Shown here one piece after another: positions 15,310-22,325 of a stretch of 64,000 nt of DNA. Numbering within the stretch: the stretch's first letter is position 1; every line of letters begins with the position of its first letter. Under the pieces are notes generated by a model. It worked only from the letters and a program-made list of their open reading frames with translations. It did not search any database and was not told where the DNA came from. The stretch is from CAG-632 sp963626805 (GTDB lineage: Bacteria; Bacillota; Clostridia; Lachnospirales; Lachnospiraceae). Position numbers and translations under genes: made by a program. Location of the stretch: NCBI GenBank assembly GCA_963626805.1, contig CAVFXS010000046.1, positions 65,339-129,338 on the forward strand. Reading direction: 5' to 3'.

Positions 15310-16275
15310 CCGTTCAATAATAGAATATCCCATTTTTAATTCCCGGCATAATTCATTGCCGGAGTCCAGAATCTGGAGCAGAAGTCTGGCAGCTTCCTCT
15401 CCGCTGGTCTTATAATAATAATGGACGGTGGTAAGCTTTGGACGGCAGATAGAGGCAATCTGTGAATCCCCCATACCGGTAATCTGGACAGCTTCCGGAA
15501 TCTTATATCCGTGGGACTCCAGATAATCAATGGCGCCGATGGCAATACGATCCGTCGCACAAAAGAGGGTATCAATATCCGGATGCCGCTTAAATAAAGC
15601 ACCGGCACCGGCAGTGCCGGAATCAATGGTAAAAGTGACCTCTTCATAGCAGGAAGAATCAAAGGAACGCCCGGCATCAGTCAATGCCTGCAGAAACCCT
15701 TCAAACCGTCTGGTGCCGACGGCAATATCTTTCTTAGTAACGCCCAGATAACCTATTTTGGAAGCTGCAGGCAACAGCTTCTGGGTTAATTCCCTGGCAG
15801 CATTAAAATCATCATAATATACACAGGAATAATGCGGCAGGGACTGACCAATGATCACGATCGGAATCTGTAGTCGTTCAAAAGCATGAAGATGTTCCTT
15901 TGTGAAAATAGTACCGAGAAGCAGAATGCCGTCAACACGGTTCTTTTGAAAAACAGACAGATAATTGATCTCAGCTTCTTCATGATTGGCGGTGTTTGCA
16001 AGGAGAATCTGATAATCGGCTGCAGACAGCACCTCACTGATTCCGGCAACCGTCCGGCTGATGGAATCGGAGTTGATTTTCGGGATGATCACACCAATCA
16101 GCTTTGTACGTTTGGTACGCATGGTCTGCGCCTGAGCGGAGGGTTGATAGCCGGTCGCATCAATGACTGCCTGAATGCTGGCCTTTTTATCCTCGCTGAC
16201 ATATCCGTGGTTCAGATAGCGGGAAACAGTTGCACGGGAGACCCCGGCCATTTTGGCAATTTCATTGATATTCAT
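15295..16275 (-). CDS. scrR: LacI-family repressor of the sucrose locus
   Basis: A 326-aa regulator. Residues 1-50 are the LacI helix-turn-helix and hinge (NINEIAKMAGVSRATVSRYL, then GYQPSAQAQTMRTKRT). Residues 60-326 form a periplasmic-binding-protein-like sensor domain, with IGVIIPKINSDSISRTVAGI, DGILLLGTIF, FCATDRIAIGAIDYL and TTVHYYYKTSGEEAARLLL. In such loci the inducer is usually sucrose 6-phosphate or fructose, and the protein represses transport and its own gene. Matching 17-base palindromic sites upstream of both scrA and scrR fit this. GGAG lies about ten bases before the ATG. Confidence 0.88.
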   Translation of the reverse strand: MNINEIAKMAGVSRATVSRYLNHGYVSEDKKASIQAVIDATGYQPSAQAQTMRTKRTKLIGVIIPKINSDSISRTVAGISEVLSAADYQILLANTANHEEAEINYLSVFQKNRVDGILLLGTIFTKEHLHAFERLQIPIVIIGQSLPHYSCVYYDDFNAARELTQKLLPAASKIGYLGVTKKDIAVGTRRFEGFLQALTDAGRSFDSSCYEEVTFTIDSGTAGAGALFKRHPDIDTLFCATDRIAIGAIDYLESHGYKIPEAVQITGMGDSQIASICRPKLTTVHYYYKTSGEEAARLLLQILDSGNELCRELKMGYSIIERDSLR

Positions 16276-16292
16276 AAGCTTCAGCTCCTTCC

Positions 16293-16309
16293 TGTGGTAT
16301 CGATTTCAT
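16293..16309. promoter_or_regulatory. ScrR (or CcpA) operator at the scrR promoter
   Basis: TGTGGTATCGATTTCAT, nearly the same as the site at scrA. The core TGAAATCGATACCA (other strand) agrees with ten of fourteen positions of its own reverse complement and differs by one base from the cre consensus TGWAANCGNTNWCA. It overlaps the scrR -10, as expected for autorepression. Confidence 0.55.
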
Positions 16310-16336
16310 GCTAGCACGGATTGGGGAAAAGGTCAA
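16308..16336 (-). promoter_or_regulatory. scrR promoter
   Basis: On the - strand: TTGACC (16336-16331), 17 bases, TAGCAT (16313-16308). The operator begins inside the -10. Confidence 0.5.
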
Positions 16337-16365
16337 TATATCAAAGGGCTTTATAATAATTTCAC

Positions 16366-16394
16366 TTGTAATTCCATAGGGTTTCCATTATGAT
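16366..16394 (+). promoter_or_regulatory. Promoter of the DUF624 gene
   Basis: TTGTAA, 17 bases, TATGAT, ending 48 bases before the ATG at 16443. It diverges from the scrR promoter. Confidence 0.5.
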
Positions 16395-16442
16395 ATAGTT
16401 GAATTAAAAGGAATTAACGGTTCCGGATTGGAGAAATGAAAA

Positions 16443-17198
16443 ATGTCAAACTATGGTACTTTTGGGGAGAATAATCCTGTATGGAGAGCTATTAACCGAT
16501 ATGCGGATATGCTGTTGACGGGTGTATTATTTATAATGACATGTCTGCCTGTGGTGACGATCGGTGCGTCACTTTGTGCCTTCTACTATACAGCAATGGA
16601 TTCTCTTCGGAAGGAAGATGGTTATATATTCAAACGGTATTTCAGAAGTTTTGGCAAAAACTTTAAGAAAGCAACGATCCTATGGCTGATTCTGCTGGTC
16701 ATTGCAGCTATACTCGGACTGGATGTATATTTCTGGCTGGTGAATTCAGAGATGCAGTTCTCCGGTGTTATGCTTGGAATCAGCGGGATCCTTTGTCTTC
16801 TCTGGTTTATTACATTCATATTTGTATTTCCGTTACAGGCACGATTTGAGAATCCGGTAGGAAAGACACTTCAGAATGCTTTTTTAATAGGATTAAGTCG
16901 GTTACCGTTTTCAATCGGAATTTTGGTACTGTTTGGAATCATTGGCTTCTTATGCATATCATCGGTTGTTATTGGGGCATTTGTATTGTTCCTTGGAATA
17001 GGTGCGATCGGATATCTTCTGGTTTATAATTATGAGCGATTATTTAAGAAATGCGGTTATATTGCAGAGGACGACGGAAAGATTGAAAATGACGATTATG
17101 ATTTTGAAGTAGAAGTAGATTTTGATGAACTGCACAGACAGGAAGCGGAAGCACAGACGACAGAGACGGAGGAGACAGAAACCGAAAGAAAGCAGTAG
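16443..17198 (+). CDS. DUF624/YesL-family membrane protein
   Basis: A 251-aa integral membrane protein. It opens with a short soluble stretch (FGENNPVWRAINRYADMLL) and has five or six hydrophobic segments up to about residue 198: VLFIMTCLPVVTIGASLCAF, TILWLILLVIAAILGLDVYF, GISGILCLLWFITFIFVFPL, FSIGILVLFGIIGFLCISSV and VIGAFVLFLGIGAIGYLLVY. The conserved PVVTIGAS and an FxxSFxxNFKKA-type loop (FRSFGKNFKKAT) are DUF624 hallmarks. The last 45 residues are acidic and Thr/Glu-rich. YesL-type proteins often accompany sugar transport genes, but no molecular function is established. It has its own promoter and is divergent from scrR. Confidence 0.75.
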   Translation: MSNYGTFGENNPVWRAINRYADMLLTGVLFIMTCLPVVTIGASLCAFYYTAMDSLRKEDGYIFKRYFRSFGKNFKKATILWLILLVIAAILGLDVYFWLVNSEMQFSGVMLGISGILCLLWFITFIFVFPLQARFENPVGKTLQNAFLIGLSRLPFSIGILVLFGIIGFLCISSVVIGAFVLFLGIGAIGYLLVYNYERLFKKCGYIAEDDGKIENDDYDFEVEVDFDELHRQEAEAQTTETEETETERKQ

Positions 17199-17274
17199 AC
17201 ACAGCAGATATTATACATTGCGAATAATGATCAGGTATACTATACTTGTCAAAGAAACTTATAGCAGGAGATGA

Positions 17275-18543
17275 ATGAATACCATGAGTAAAACACCCTT
17301 TGTTACGAAAGAACAGTTAGACAAAATCGTAGAACAGTATCCAACCCCGTTCCATCTGTATGATGAGAAGGGAATCCGTGAGAATGCCAGAAGATTAAAG
17401 CAGGCATTTGCATGGAATCCGGGATACAAGGAATATTTTGCAGTAAAGGCAACTCCGAATCCGACAATTCTGAAGATCCTGAAGGAAGAGGGCTGCGGAA
17501 CCGACTGCTCATCCCTGACAGAGCTGATGATGTCAGAGAGAATGGGATTTCACGGAGATGATATTATGTTTTCATCCAATGATACCCCGGCAGAAGAGTT
17601 TGTAAAGGCAAGACAGCTGGATGCAACGATCAATCTGGATGATATTACACATATTGATTTTCTGGAGAAGGCCGCAGGCATTCCGAAAAAGATCAGCTGC
17701 CGTTTCAATCCGGGCGGTGTATTTGAACTGGGAACGGATATTATGGACAATCCGGGGGATGCGAAGTACGGTATGACGAAGGATCAGATTCTGGAGGCTT
17801 ATTCCAGACTGAAGGCACTGGGTGTAGAGACCTTTGGTATGCATGCATTTCTGGCCAGCAATACCGTGACGAATGAGTATTATCCTGCATTGGCAAAGAT
17901 CTTATTTGAGCTGGCAGTTGAGATCAAGGAAAAGACCGGCGTGCAGTTAAGCTTTATCAATCTGTCAGGTGGTGTGGGTATCCCGTATACACCGGACAAG
18001 GAGCCGAACGATATCCTCGTAATCGGCGAGGGTGTTCATAAGGTATATGATGAGGTGCTGGTTCCGGCAGGTATGGGTGATGTCAAGATTTATACAGAAC
18101 TCGGACGGTTCATGCTTGGCCCTTACGGACATCTGGTTGTAAAGGCAATCCATGAGAAGCAGACCTATAAGGATTACATTGGTGTGGATGCCTGCGCAGT
18201 AAATCTGATGCGTCCGGCTATGTATGGAGCGTATCATCATATTACAGTTATGGGTAAGGAGCAGGAGCCATGCGATCATGTTTATGATGTGACCGGTTCC
18301 CTGTGTGAGAATAATGATAAATTTGCAGTAGACCGGAAGCTTCCGAAGATTGACATCGGAGATCTTTTAGTGATCCATGATACCGGTGCGCATGGATTTG
18401 CCATGGGCTACAATTATAATGGTAAGTTAAAATCAGCAGAAGTCTTATTGTGTGAGGATGGCTCTACGAAGCTGATCCGCCGGGCAGAGACACCGGAGGA
18501 TTATTTTGCCACACTGGAAGGCTTCTGGGACATTGATGTTTAA
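17275..18543 (+). CDS. lysA: Diaminopimelate decarboxylase-family PLP enzyme
   Basis: A 422-aa alanine-racemase-fold decarboxylase. Lys58 in YFAVKATPN would bind PLP; later come SLTELMMSERMG, GVETFGMHAFLASNT, INLSGGVGIPYTPD for the phosphate, ELGRFMLGPYG, and the C-terminal DPG-like stretch DACAVNLMRPAMYGAYHH with HDTGAHGFAMGYNYNG. LysA makes lysine from meso-diaminopimelate; the family also contains carboxynorspermidine and ornithine-type decarboxylases. It differs from classical LysA in details such as the DACAVNLMRPAMY segment, so the assignment is to the LysA-like group. AGGAG lies four bases before ATG 17275; ATG 17284 is an alternative. Confidence 0.8.
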   Translation: MNTMSKTPFVTKEQLDKIVEQYPTPFHLYDEKGIRENARRLKQAFAWNPGYKEYFAVKATPNPTILKILKEEGCGTDCSSLTELMMSERMGFHGDDIMFSSNDTPAEEFVKARQLDATINLDDITHIDFLEKAAGIPKKISCRFNPGGVFELGTDIMDNPGDAKYGMTKDQILEAYSRLKALGVETFGMHAFLASNTVTNEYYPALAKILFELAVEIKEKTGVQLSFINLSGGVGIPYTPDKEPNDILVIGEGVHKVYDEVLVPAGMGDVKIYTELGRFMLGPYGHLVVKAIHEKQTYKDYIGVDACAVNLMRPAMYGAYHHITVMGKEQEPCDHVYDVTGSLCENNDKFAVDRKLPKIDIGDLLVIHDTGAHGFAMGYNYNGKLKSAEVLLCEDGSTKLIRRAETPEDYFATLEGFWDIDV

Positions 18544-18579
18544 GAATTAAGGGAAGACGAAGAAAAGGAGGACAAGGAT

Positions 18580-19098
18580 ATGTCAAATCCAGTAGTAACA
18601 TTTGAAATGGAAAACGGTGATATCATGAAGGCGGAGCTGTATCCGGAGATTGCACCGAATTCCGTAAATAACTTTATCTCACTTGTAAAGAAGGGCTATT
18701 ATGACGGACTGATTTTTCACAGAGTCATCAGTGGATTCATGATTCAGGGCGGTGATCCGGACGGAACCGGAGCAGGTGGACCGGGATATAGCATTAAGGG
18801 TGAATTTTCACAGAATGGTTTCATGAATGATTTAAAGCATACAGAGGGTGTGCTGTCTATGGCACGAACCATGGCACCGGATTCAGCGGGATCCCAGTTC
18901 TTTATTATGCATAAGACCTCACCACATCTGGATGGTGCCTATGCAGCATTCGGTAAGATTACAGAAGGAATAGATGTTGTAAATAAAATAGCATCTGTTC
19001 GTACAGATTATATGGATCGTCCGGTAGAGGATCAGAGAATGAAGACTGTAACCGTTGAGACCTTCGGAGTTGATTATCCGGAGCCTGAAACCGTATAA
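18580..19098 (+). CDS. Cyclophilin-type peptidyl-prolyl isomerase
   Basis: A 172-aa single-domain cytosolic cyclophilin that catalyses cis/trans isomerisation of prolyl bonds. Family motifs: IAPNSVNNFISLVKKGYYDG, LIFHRVISGFMIQGGDP with the catalytic Arg, and MARTMAPDSAGSQFFIMHK. No signal peptide is present. The start follows AAAGGAGGACAAGGAT. It lies 36 bases after the lysA-like gene and 12 bases before mltG, in one apparent transcription unit. Confidence 0.92.
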   Translation: MSNPVVTFEMENGDIMKAELYPEIAPNSVNNFISLVKKGYYDGLIFHRVISGFMIQGGDPDGTGAGGPGYSIKGEFSQNGFMNDLKHTEGVLSMARTMAPDSAGSQFFIMHKTSPHLDGAYAAFGKITEGIDVVNKIASVRTDYMDRPVEDQRMKTVTVETFGVDYPEPETV

Positions 19099-19110
19099 AA
19101 GGGGATATAA

Positions 19111-20154
19111 ATGAAGAATCCAAAACCATTGATCATTATATCGGTCGTTCTGGTCGTTGTGCTGGTTTCCATGATATACGGATACAGTCAGTATAAGATA
19201 TATCAGGATGAATATCAGGGCACAGAATCGACAGAGGGCGAGGATGTAGTTGTAGTGATACCGGAAGGGGCAGCTACAAAGCAGATCGCAAAAATATTAA
19301 AAGAAAAAGGATTGATCCAGTTCCCGTCTGCATTTGTAAAACGGGTGAAGGAATCGGAGTATCGTGGCTCTCTGCAACCGGGTGAGTTTACGCTGAATAC
19401 CGGAATGAGCACACAGGAAATGATCGAAATCCTGGGACATGTAGAGAAGGCCAAGGAGATCAAGGCAACACTGACGATACCGGAAGGCTTCTCCATAGAA
19501 CAGATTGCCAAAAGAGTAGAATCGGAAGGACTGTTTACGGAAGAGGAATTCCTGGATGCCGTTCAGGAGAATACGTATTCCTATGATTTTCTGGACAGTG
19601 TACCGGAGGGTGCGAACGTGACATATCGTCTGCAGGGCTTTTTGTTCCCGGCAACGTATGATATTTATGATGACACAACGGCACATGATCTTGTGGATAT
19701 GATGCTGAATAAGTTTTCAGAGGTGTATGATGCGGATATGAGAAATCAGGCAGCAGCTCTGAACTATACCGCATTTGAAATGGTTACCAGAGCTTCTATC
19801 GTAGAACGGGAAGCGAAGCTGGATGAGGAACGACCAATCATAGCGGGTGTTATCAACAACCGTCTGGATGAGGGCATGATGCTACAGATGTGCCCGACCG
19901 TGCTGTATCCGATCACCAATGGATTGTATGATAAATCAGAGGTCACATATGATGATCTGGAAGTGGATTCCCTGTATAATACGTATAAGTATACGGGACT
20001 TCCGGTTGGTCCGATCTGCAATCCGGGTCAGGTATCGATGGAAGCAGTACTGAATCCGGCACAGCATAAGTACCTGTACTATCATGTAGATAATGAAGAG
20101 ACAGGAAGCCATATCTTTACAGAGACCTATCAGGAGCATGTAGAGACACAGTAG
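19111..20154 (+). CDS. mltG: Endolytic murein transglycosylase MltG
   Basis: A 347-aa YceG/MltG-family enzyme anchored by one N-terminal helix (LIIISVVLVVVLVSMIYGYS). A LysM-like region includes VVIPEGAATKQIAKILKEKG and TIPEGFSIEQIAKRV, followed by the catalytic domain with ASIVEREA, where Glu232 is the catalytic acid, and AGVINNRLDEGMMLQMCPTV. MltG cuts nascent glycan strands near the membrane and is thought to terminate glycan elongation. Length is normal for Firmicutes. The start is 12 bases after the cyclophilin stop. Confidence 0.92.
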   Translation: MKNPKPLIIISVVLVVVLVSMIYGYSQYKIYQDEYQGTESTEGEDVVVVIPEGAATKQIAKILKEKGLIQFPSAFVKRVKESEYRGSLQPGEFTLNTGMSTQEMIEILGHVEKAKEIKATLTIPEGFSIEQIAKRVESEGLFTEEEFLDAVQENTYSYDFLDSVPEGANVTYRLQGFLFPATYDIYDDTTAHDLVDMMLNKFSEVYDADMRNQAAALNYTAFEMVTRASIVEREAKLDEERPIIAGVINNRLDEGMMLQMCPTVLYPITNGLYDKSEVTYDDLEVDSLYNTYKYTGLPVGPICNPGQVSMEAVLNPAQHKYLYYHVDNEETGSHIFTETYQEHVETQ

Positions 20155-20250
20155 AATCATAATAAAATATCTTATGTGTTGCAAAAAATCCGGTTCTATT
20201 TCACAGGCTGGGACATATTCTATACTATGGAAAGAAAGGTAGGGCGGAAT

Positions 20251-20613
20251 ATGTCGAAATCAATGAAAATACTGGAAGTGATCAAATCCCTGGTGGCGGC
20301 TTACATATTTACAGGAGTGGCATTGGCAGTCCTGGCATTTGTCATATATAAATGGGAGCTGAACGAAACAGCGGTGAATCTTGTGATTCTGGCAATTTAT
20401 GTTCTGGCATCTCTTCTGGGGGGATTTCTGACCGGAAAGAGGGTAAAGGAGCGGAAATTTATCTGGGGACTGATTATGGGAGCACTTTACATATTGATAC
20501 TATATGGAGTATCCATGATCATGAAAAACAGTCTGAATATGGTATCGACAGCCAGTGCTCTGGCGGGGGCACTCTGTATCGGTGGCGGAATGCTGGGGGG
20601 AATGCTGAGTTAA
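20251..20613 (+). CDS. TIGR04086-type membrane protein
   Basis: A 120-aa protein of four hydrophobic helices: LVAAYIFTGVALAVLAFVIY, AVNLVILAIYVLASLLGGFL, FIWGLIMGALYILILYGVSM and ALAGALCIGGGMLGGML. Small size, the GGFLTGKR loop and the Gly-rich end match the TIGR04086/YrzE-like membrane family often encoded next to SCIFF peptides in Clostridia. Function unknown. ATG 20251 follows a GGTAGGGCGGA ribosome site; in-frame starts further upstream would add about 25 unlikely residues. It comes just before the SCIFF promoter. Confidence 0.65.
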   Translation: MSKSMKILEVIKSLVAAYIFTGVALAVLAFVIYKWELNETAVNLVILAIYVLASLLGGFLTGKRVKERKFIWGLIMGALYILILYGVSMIMKNSLNMVSTASALAGALCIGGGMLGGMLS

Positions 20614-20626
20614 TGCATAACTTTTC

Positions 20627-20655
20627 TTGCATGGCACAAAAAAGTATGATATACT
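20627..20655 (+). promoter_or_regulatory. Promoter of the SCIFF peptide gene
   Basis: TTGCAT, 17 bases, TATACT, with TG one base upstream of the -10 (extended -10). It ends 35 bases before the peptide ATG. Confidence 0.5.
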
Positions 20656-20689
20656 CATTTAAGCTATCGAATTGAAGGAGGATATTAGA

Positions 20690-20833
20690 ATGAAACACAT
20701 AAAGACATTGACCAATAAGACATTAAAGAGCACAATGGCTCATGGTGGATGTGGCGAGTGCCAGACTTCTTGCCAGTCAGCTTGCAAGACTTCCTGCACC
20801 GTTGGAAATCAGACCTGTGAGAACAAGAGATAA
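20690..20833 (+). CDS. scfA: SCIFF ranthipeptide precursor (six cysteines in forty-five)
   Basis: A 47-aa precursor. Residues 1-20 are a leader beginning MKHIKTLTNKTLKSTM; the core follows with six cysteines at 21, 24, 28, 32, 36 and 43 (C-x2-C-x3-C-x3-C-x3-C-x6-C). This is the hallmark of SCIFF, the most widespread ranthipeptide family in Clostridia. The partner radical-SAM enzyme installs thioether links from Cys to residues such as Thr. AAGGAGG lies about eight bases before the ATG. A promoter is upstream, and a terminator-like hairpin between this gene and the maturase should favour peptide over enzyme transcript. The biological role of SCIFF peptides is unsettled; links to quorum sensing and metabolism have been proposed. 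Confidence 0.95.
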   Translation: MKHIKTLTNKTLKSTMAHGGCGECQTSCQSACKTSCTVGNQTCENKR

Positions 20834-20863
20834 TTGTAAAACGAGATGATTGTAAGCAGAAGG

Positions 20864-20892
20864 AGAGGACTGCACCAGGCTGTCCTCTTTTT
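20864..20892 (+). terminator. Hairpin between SCIFF peptide and maturase genes
   Basis: AGAGGAC (20864-20870) pairs with GTCCTCT (20882-20888) and is followed by TTTTT. It probably acts as a partial terminator that lowers maturase expression relative to its small substrate. Confidence 0.65.
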
Positions 20893-20932
20893 GTGCTGAT
20901 ATGAATAGTGATTCAATTAGGAGTTTGGAAAC

Positions 20933-22306
20933 GTGATTCATCAGTATAAGAATAACGGATATAACATCGTTATGGATGTGTGCAGCGGAGCTGTTCATGT
21001 TGTGGATGATATAACCTATGATGTAATAGAATTATATGACAAAAACAGAGAAAACGGAGTAGAGACCGATTTAACGCTTCTTGAGAAGGAGCTTCCGCAG
21101 TATTCAGCCGAAGAGCTTCGGGAGACACTGGAAGAGGTAGAGGCACTGAAGGAATCCGGTGAGCTGTTTGCTGAGGATGAGTATCAGCAGTATGTAATCG
21201 ATTTTAAGAAACGGAAGACGGTTGTAAAGGCATTGTGCCTGCATATTGCACATGATTGTAATCTGGGCTGCCGGTACTGCTTTGCAGAAGAAGGTGAATA
21301 CCATGGACGACGGGCACTGATGAGCCTGGAGGTCGGAAAACAGGCACTGGACTTTCTGGTGGCGAATTCCGGAAACCGTAGGAATCTGGAGGTGGATTTC
21401 TTTGGCGGTGAGCCGACCATGAATTTCGATGTGGTAAAAGAGCTGGTTCGATACGGCAGAAGTCTGGAAGGACCACATAACAAGAACTTTCGGTTTACCT
21501 TAACGACCAATGGTGTGCTTCTGAATGATGATATTATGGAATTTGCCAATCAGGAGATGGCAAATGTCGTTCTGAGCATTGACGGACGAAAGGAAGTCAA
21601 TGACTATATGCGTCCGACCCGGAACGGAAAGGGATCCTATGATCTGATCGTACCGAAGTTCCAGAAGTTTGCCGAGTTACGGAATCAGACGAATTATTAT
21701 GTGCGTGGTACATTTACCCATCATAATCTGGATTTCTCAGAGGACGTCATTCATCTGGCAGACCTTGGATTTAAGCAGATTTCGGTAGAACCGGTTGTTG
21801 CACCGCCGGAGGAATCATATGCGATCCGAGAGGAAGATCTTCCACAGCTGCTGGAGGAGTACGATAAGCTTGCAAAAGAGATTATCAAGCGTGAGAAGGA
21901 AGGCAGAGGCTTTAATTTCTTCCACTTTATGATAGATTTAACACAGGGACCATGTGTAGCCAAACGATTGTCCGGATGCGGTTCCGGTACAGAGTATCTG
22001 GCGGTTACTCCGTGGGGAGATCTGTATCCGTGCCATCAGTTTGTTGGAATGGACGAGTTTAAGCTCGGTGATGTATGGCAGGGCGTTCGGGCAGAAGAAA
22101 TCCGGGACGAGTTTAAGCTTTGCAACGTATATGCAAAGGAGAAATGCCGGAATTGCTTCGCAAGATTCTACTGCAGCGGTGGCTGTGCGGCGAACTCCTA
22201 TAATTTCCACGGAAGTATTCTGGATGCATATGATATCGGATGTGAATTGCAGAAGAAGCGAATCGAATGCGCGATTATGATAAAGGCTGCGTTAGCGGCC
22301 CAATAA
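20933..22306 (+). CDS. scfB: SCIFF maturase, radical SAM/SPASM thioether-forming enzyme
   Basis: A 457-aa radical-SAM peptide maturase. The N-terminal about 90 residues form a PqqD-like peptide-recognition domain. The SAM cluster motif CNLGCRYCFAEEG has Cys109, Cys113 and Cys116, followed by DFFGGEPTMNFDVV and LTTNGVLLND. The C-terminal SPASM region carries cysteines for auxiliary clusters: GPCVAKRLSGCGSGTEYL, GDLYPCHQFVG, CNVYAKEKCRNCFARFYCSG and a final GC. It links core cysteines of the 47-aa peptide just upstream through thioether bonds. Start is GTG 20933 with AGGAG ten bases upstream. It shares a transcript direction with secDF, 19 bases downstream. Confidence 0.95.
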   Translation: MIHQYKNNGYNIVMDVCSGAVHVVDDITYDVIELYDKNRENGVETDLTLLEKELPQYSAEELRETLEEVEALKESGELFAEDEYQQYVIDFKKRKTVVKALCLHIAHDCNLGCRYCFAEEGEYHGRRALMSLEVGKQALDFLVANSGNRRNLEVDFFGGEPTMNFDVVKELVRYGRSLEGPHNKNFRFTLTTNGVLLNDDIMEFANQEMANVVLSIDGRKEVNDYMRPTRNGKGSYDLIVPKFQKFAELRNQTNYYVRGTFTHHNLDFSEDVIHLADLGFKQISVEPVVAPPEESYAIREEDLPQLLEEYDKLAKEIIKREKEGRGFNFFHFMIDLTQGPCVAKRLSGCGSGTEYLAVTPWGDLYPCHQFVGMDEFKLGDVWQGVRAEEIRDEFKLCNVYAKEKCRNCFARFYCSGGCAANSYNFHGSILDAYDIGCELQKKRIECAIMIKAALAAQ

Positions 22307-22325
22307 GAAAAGGAGAAAAGAAAGT

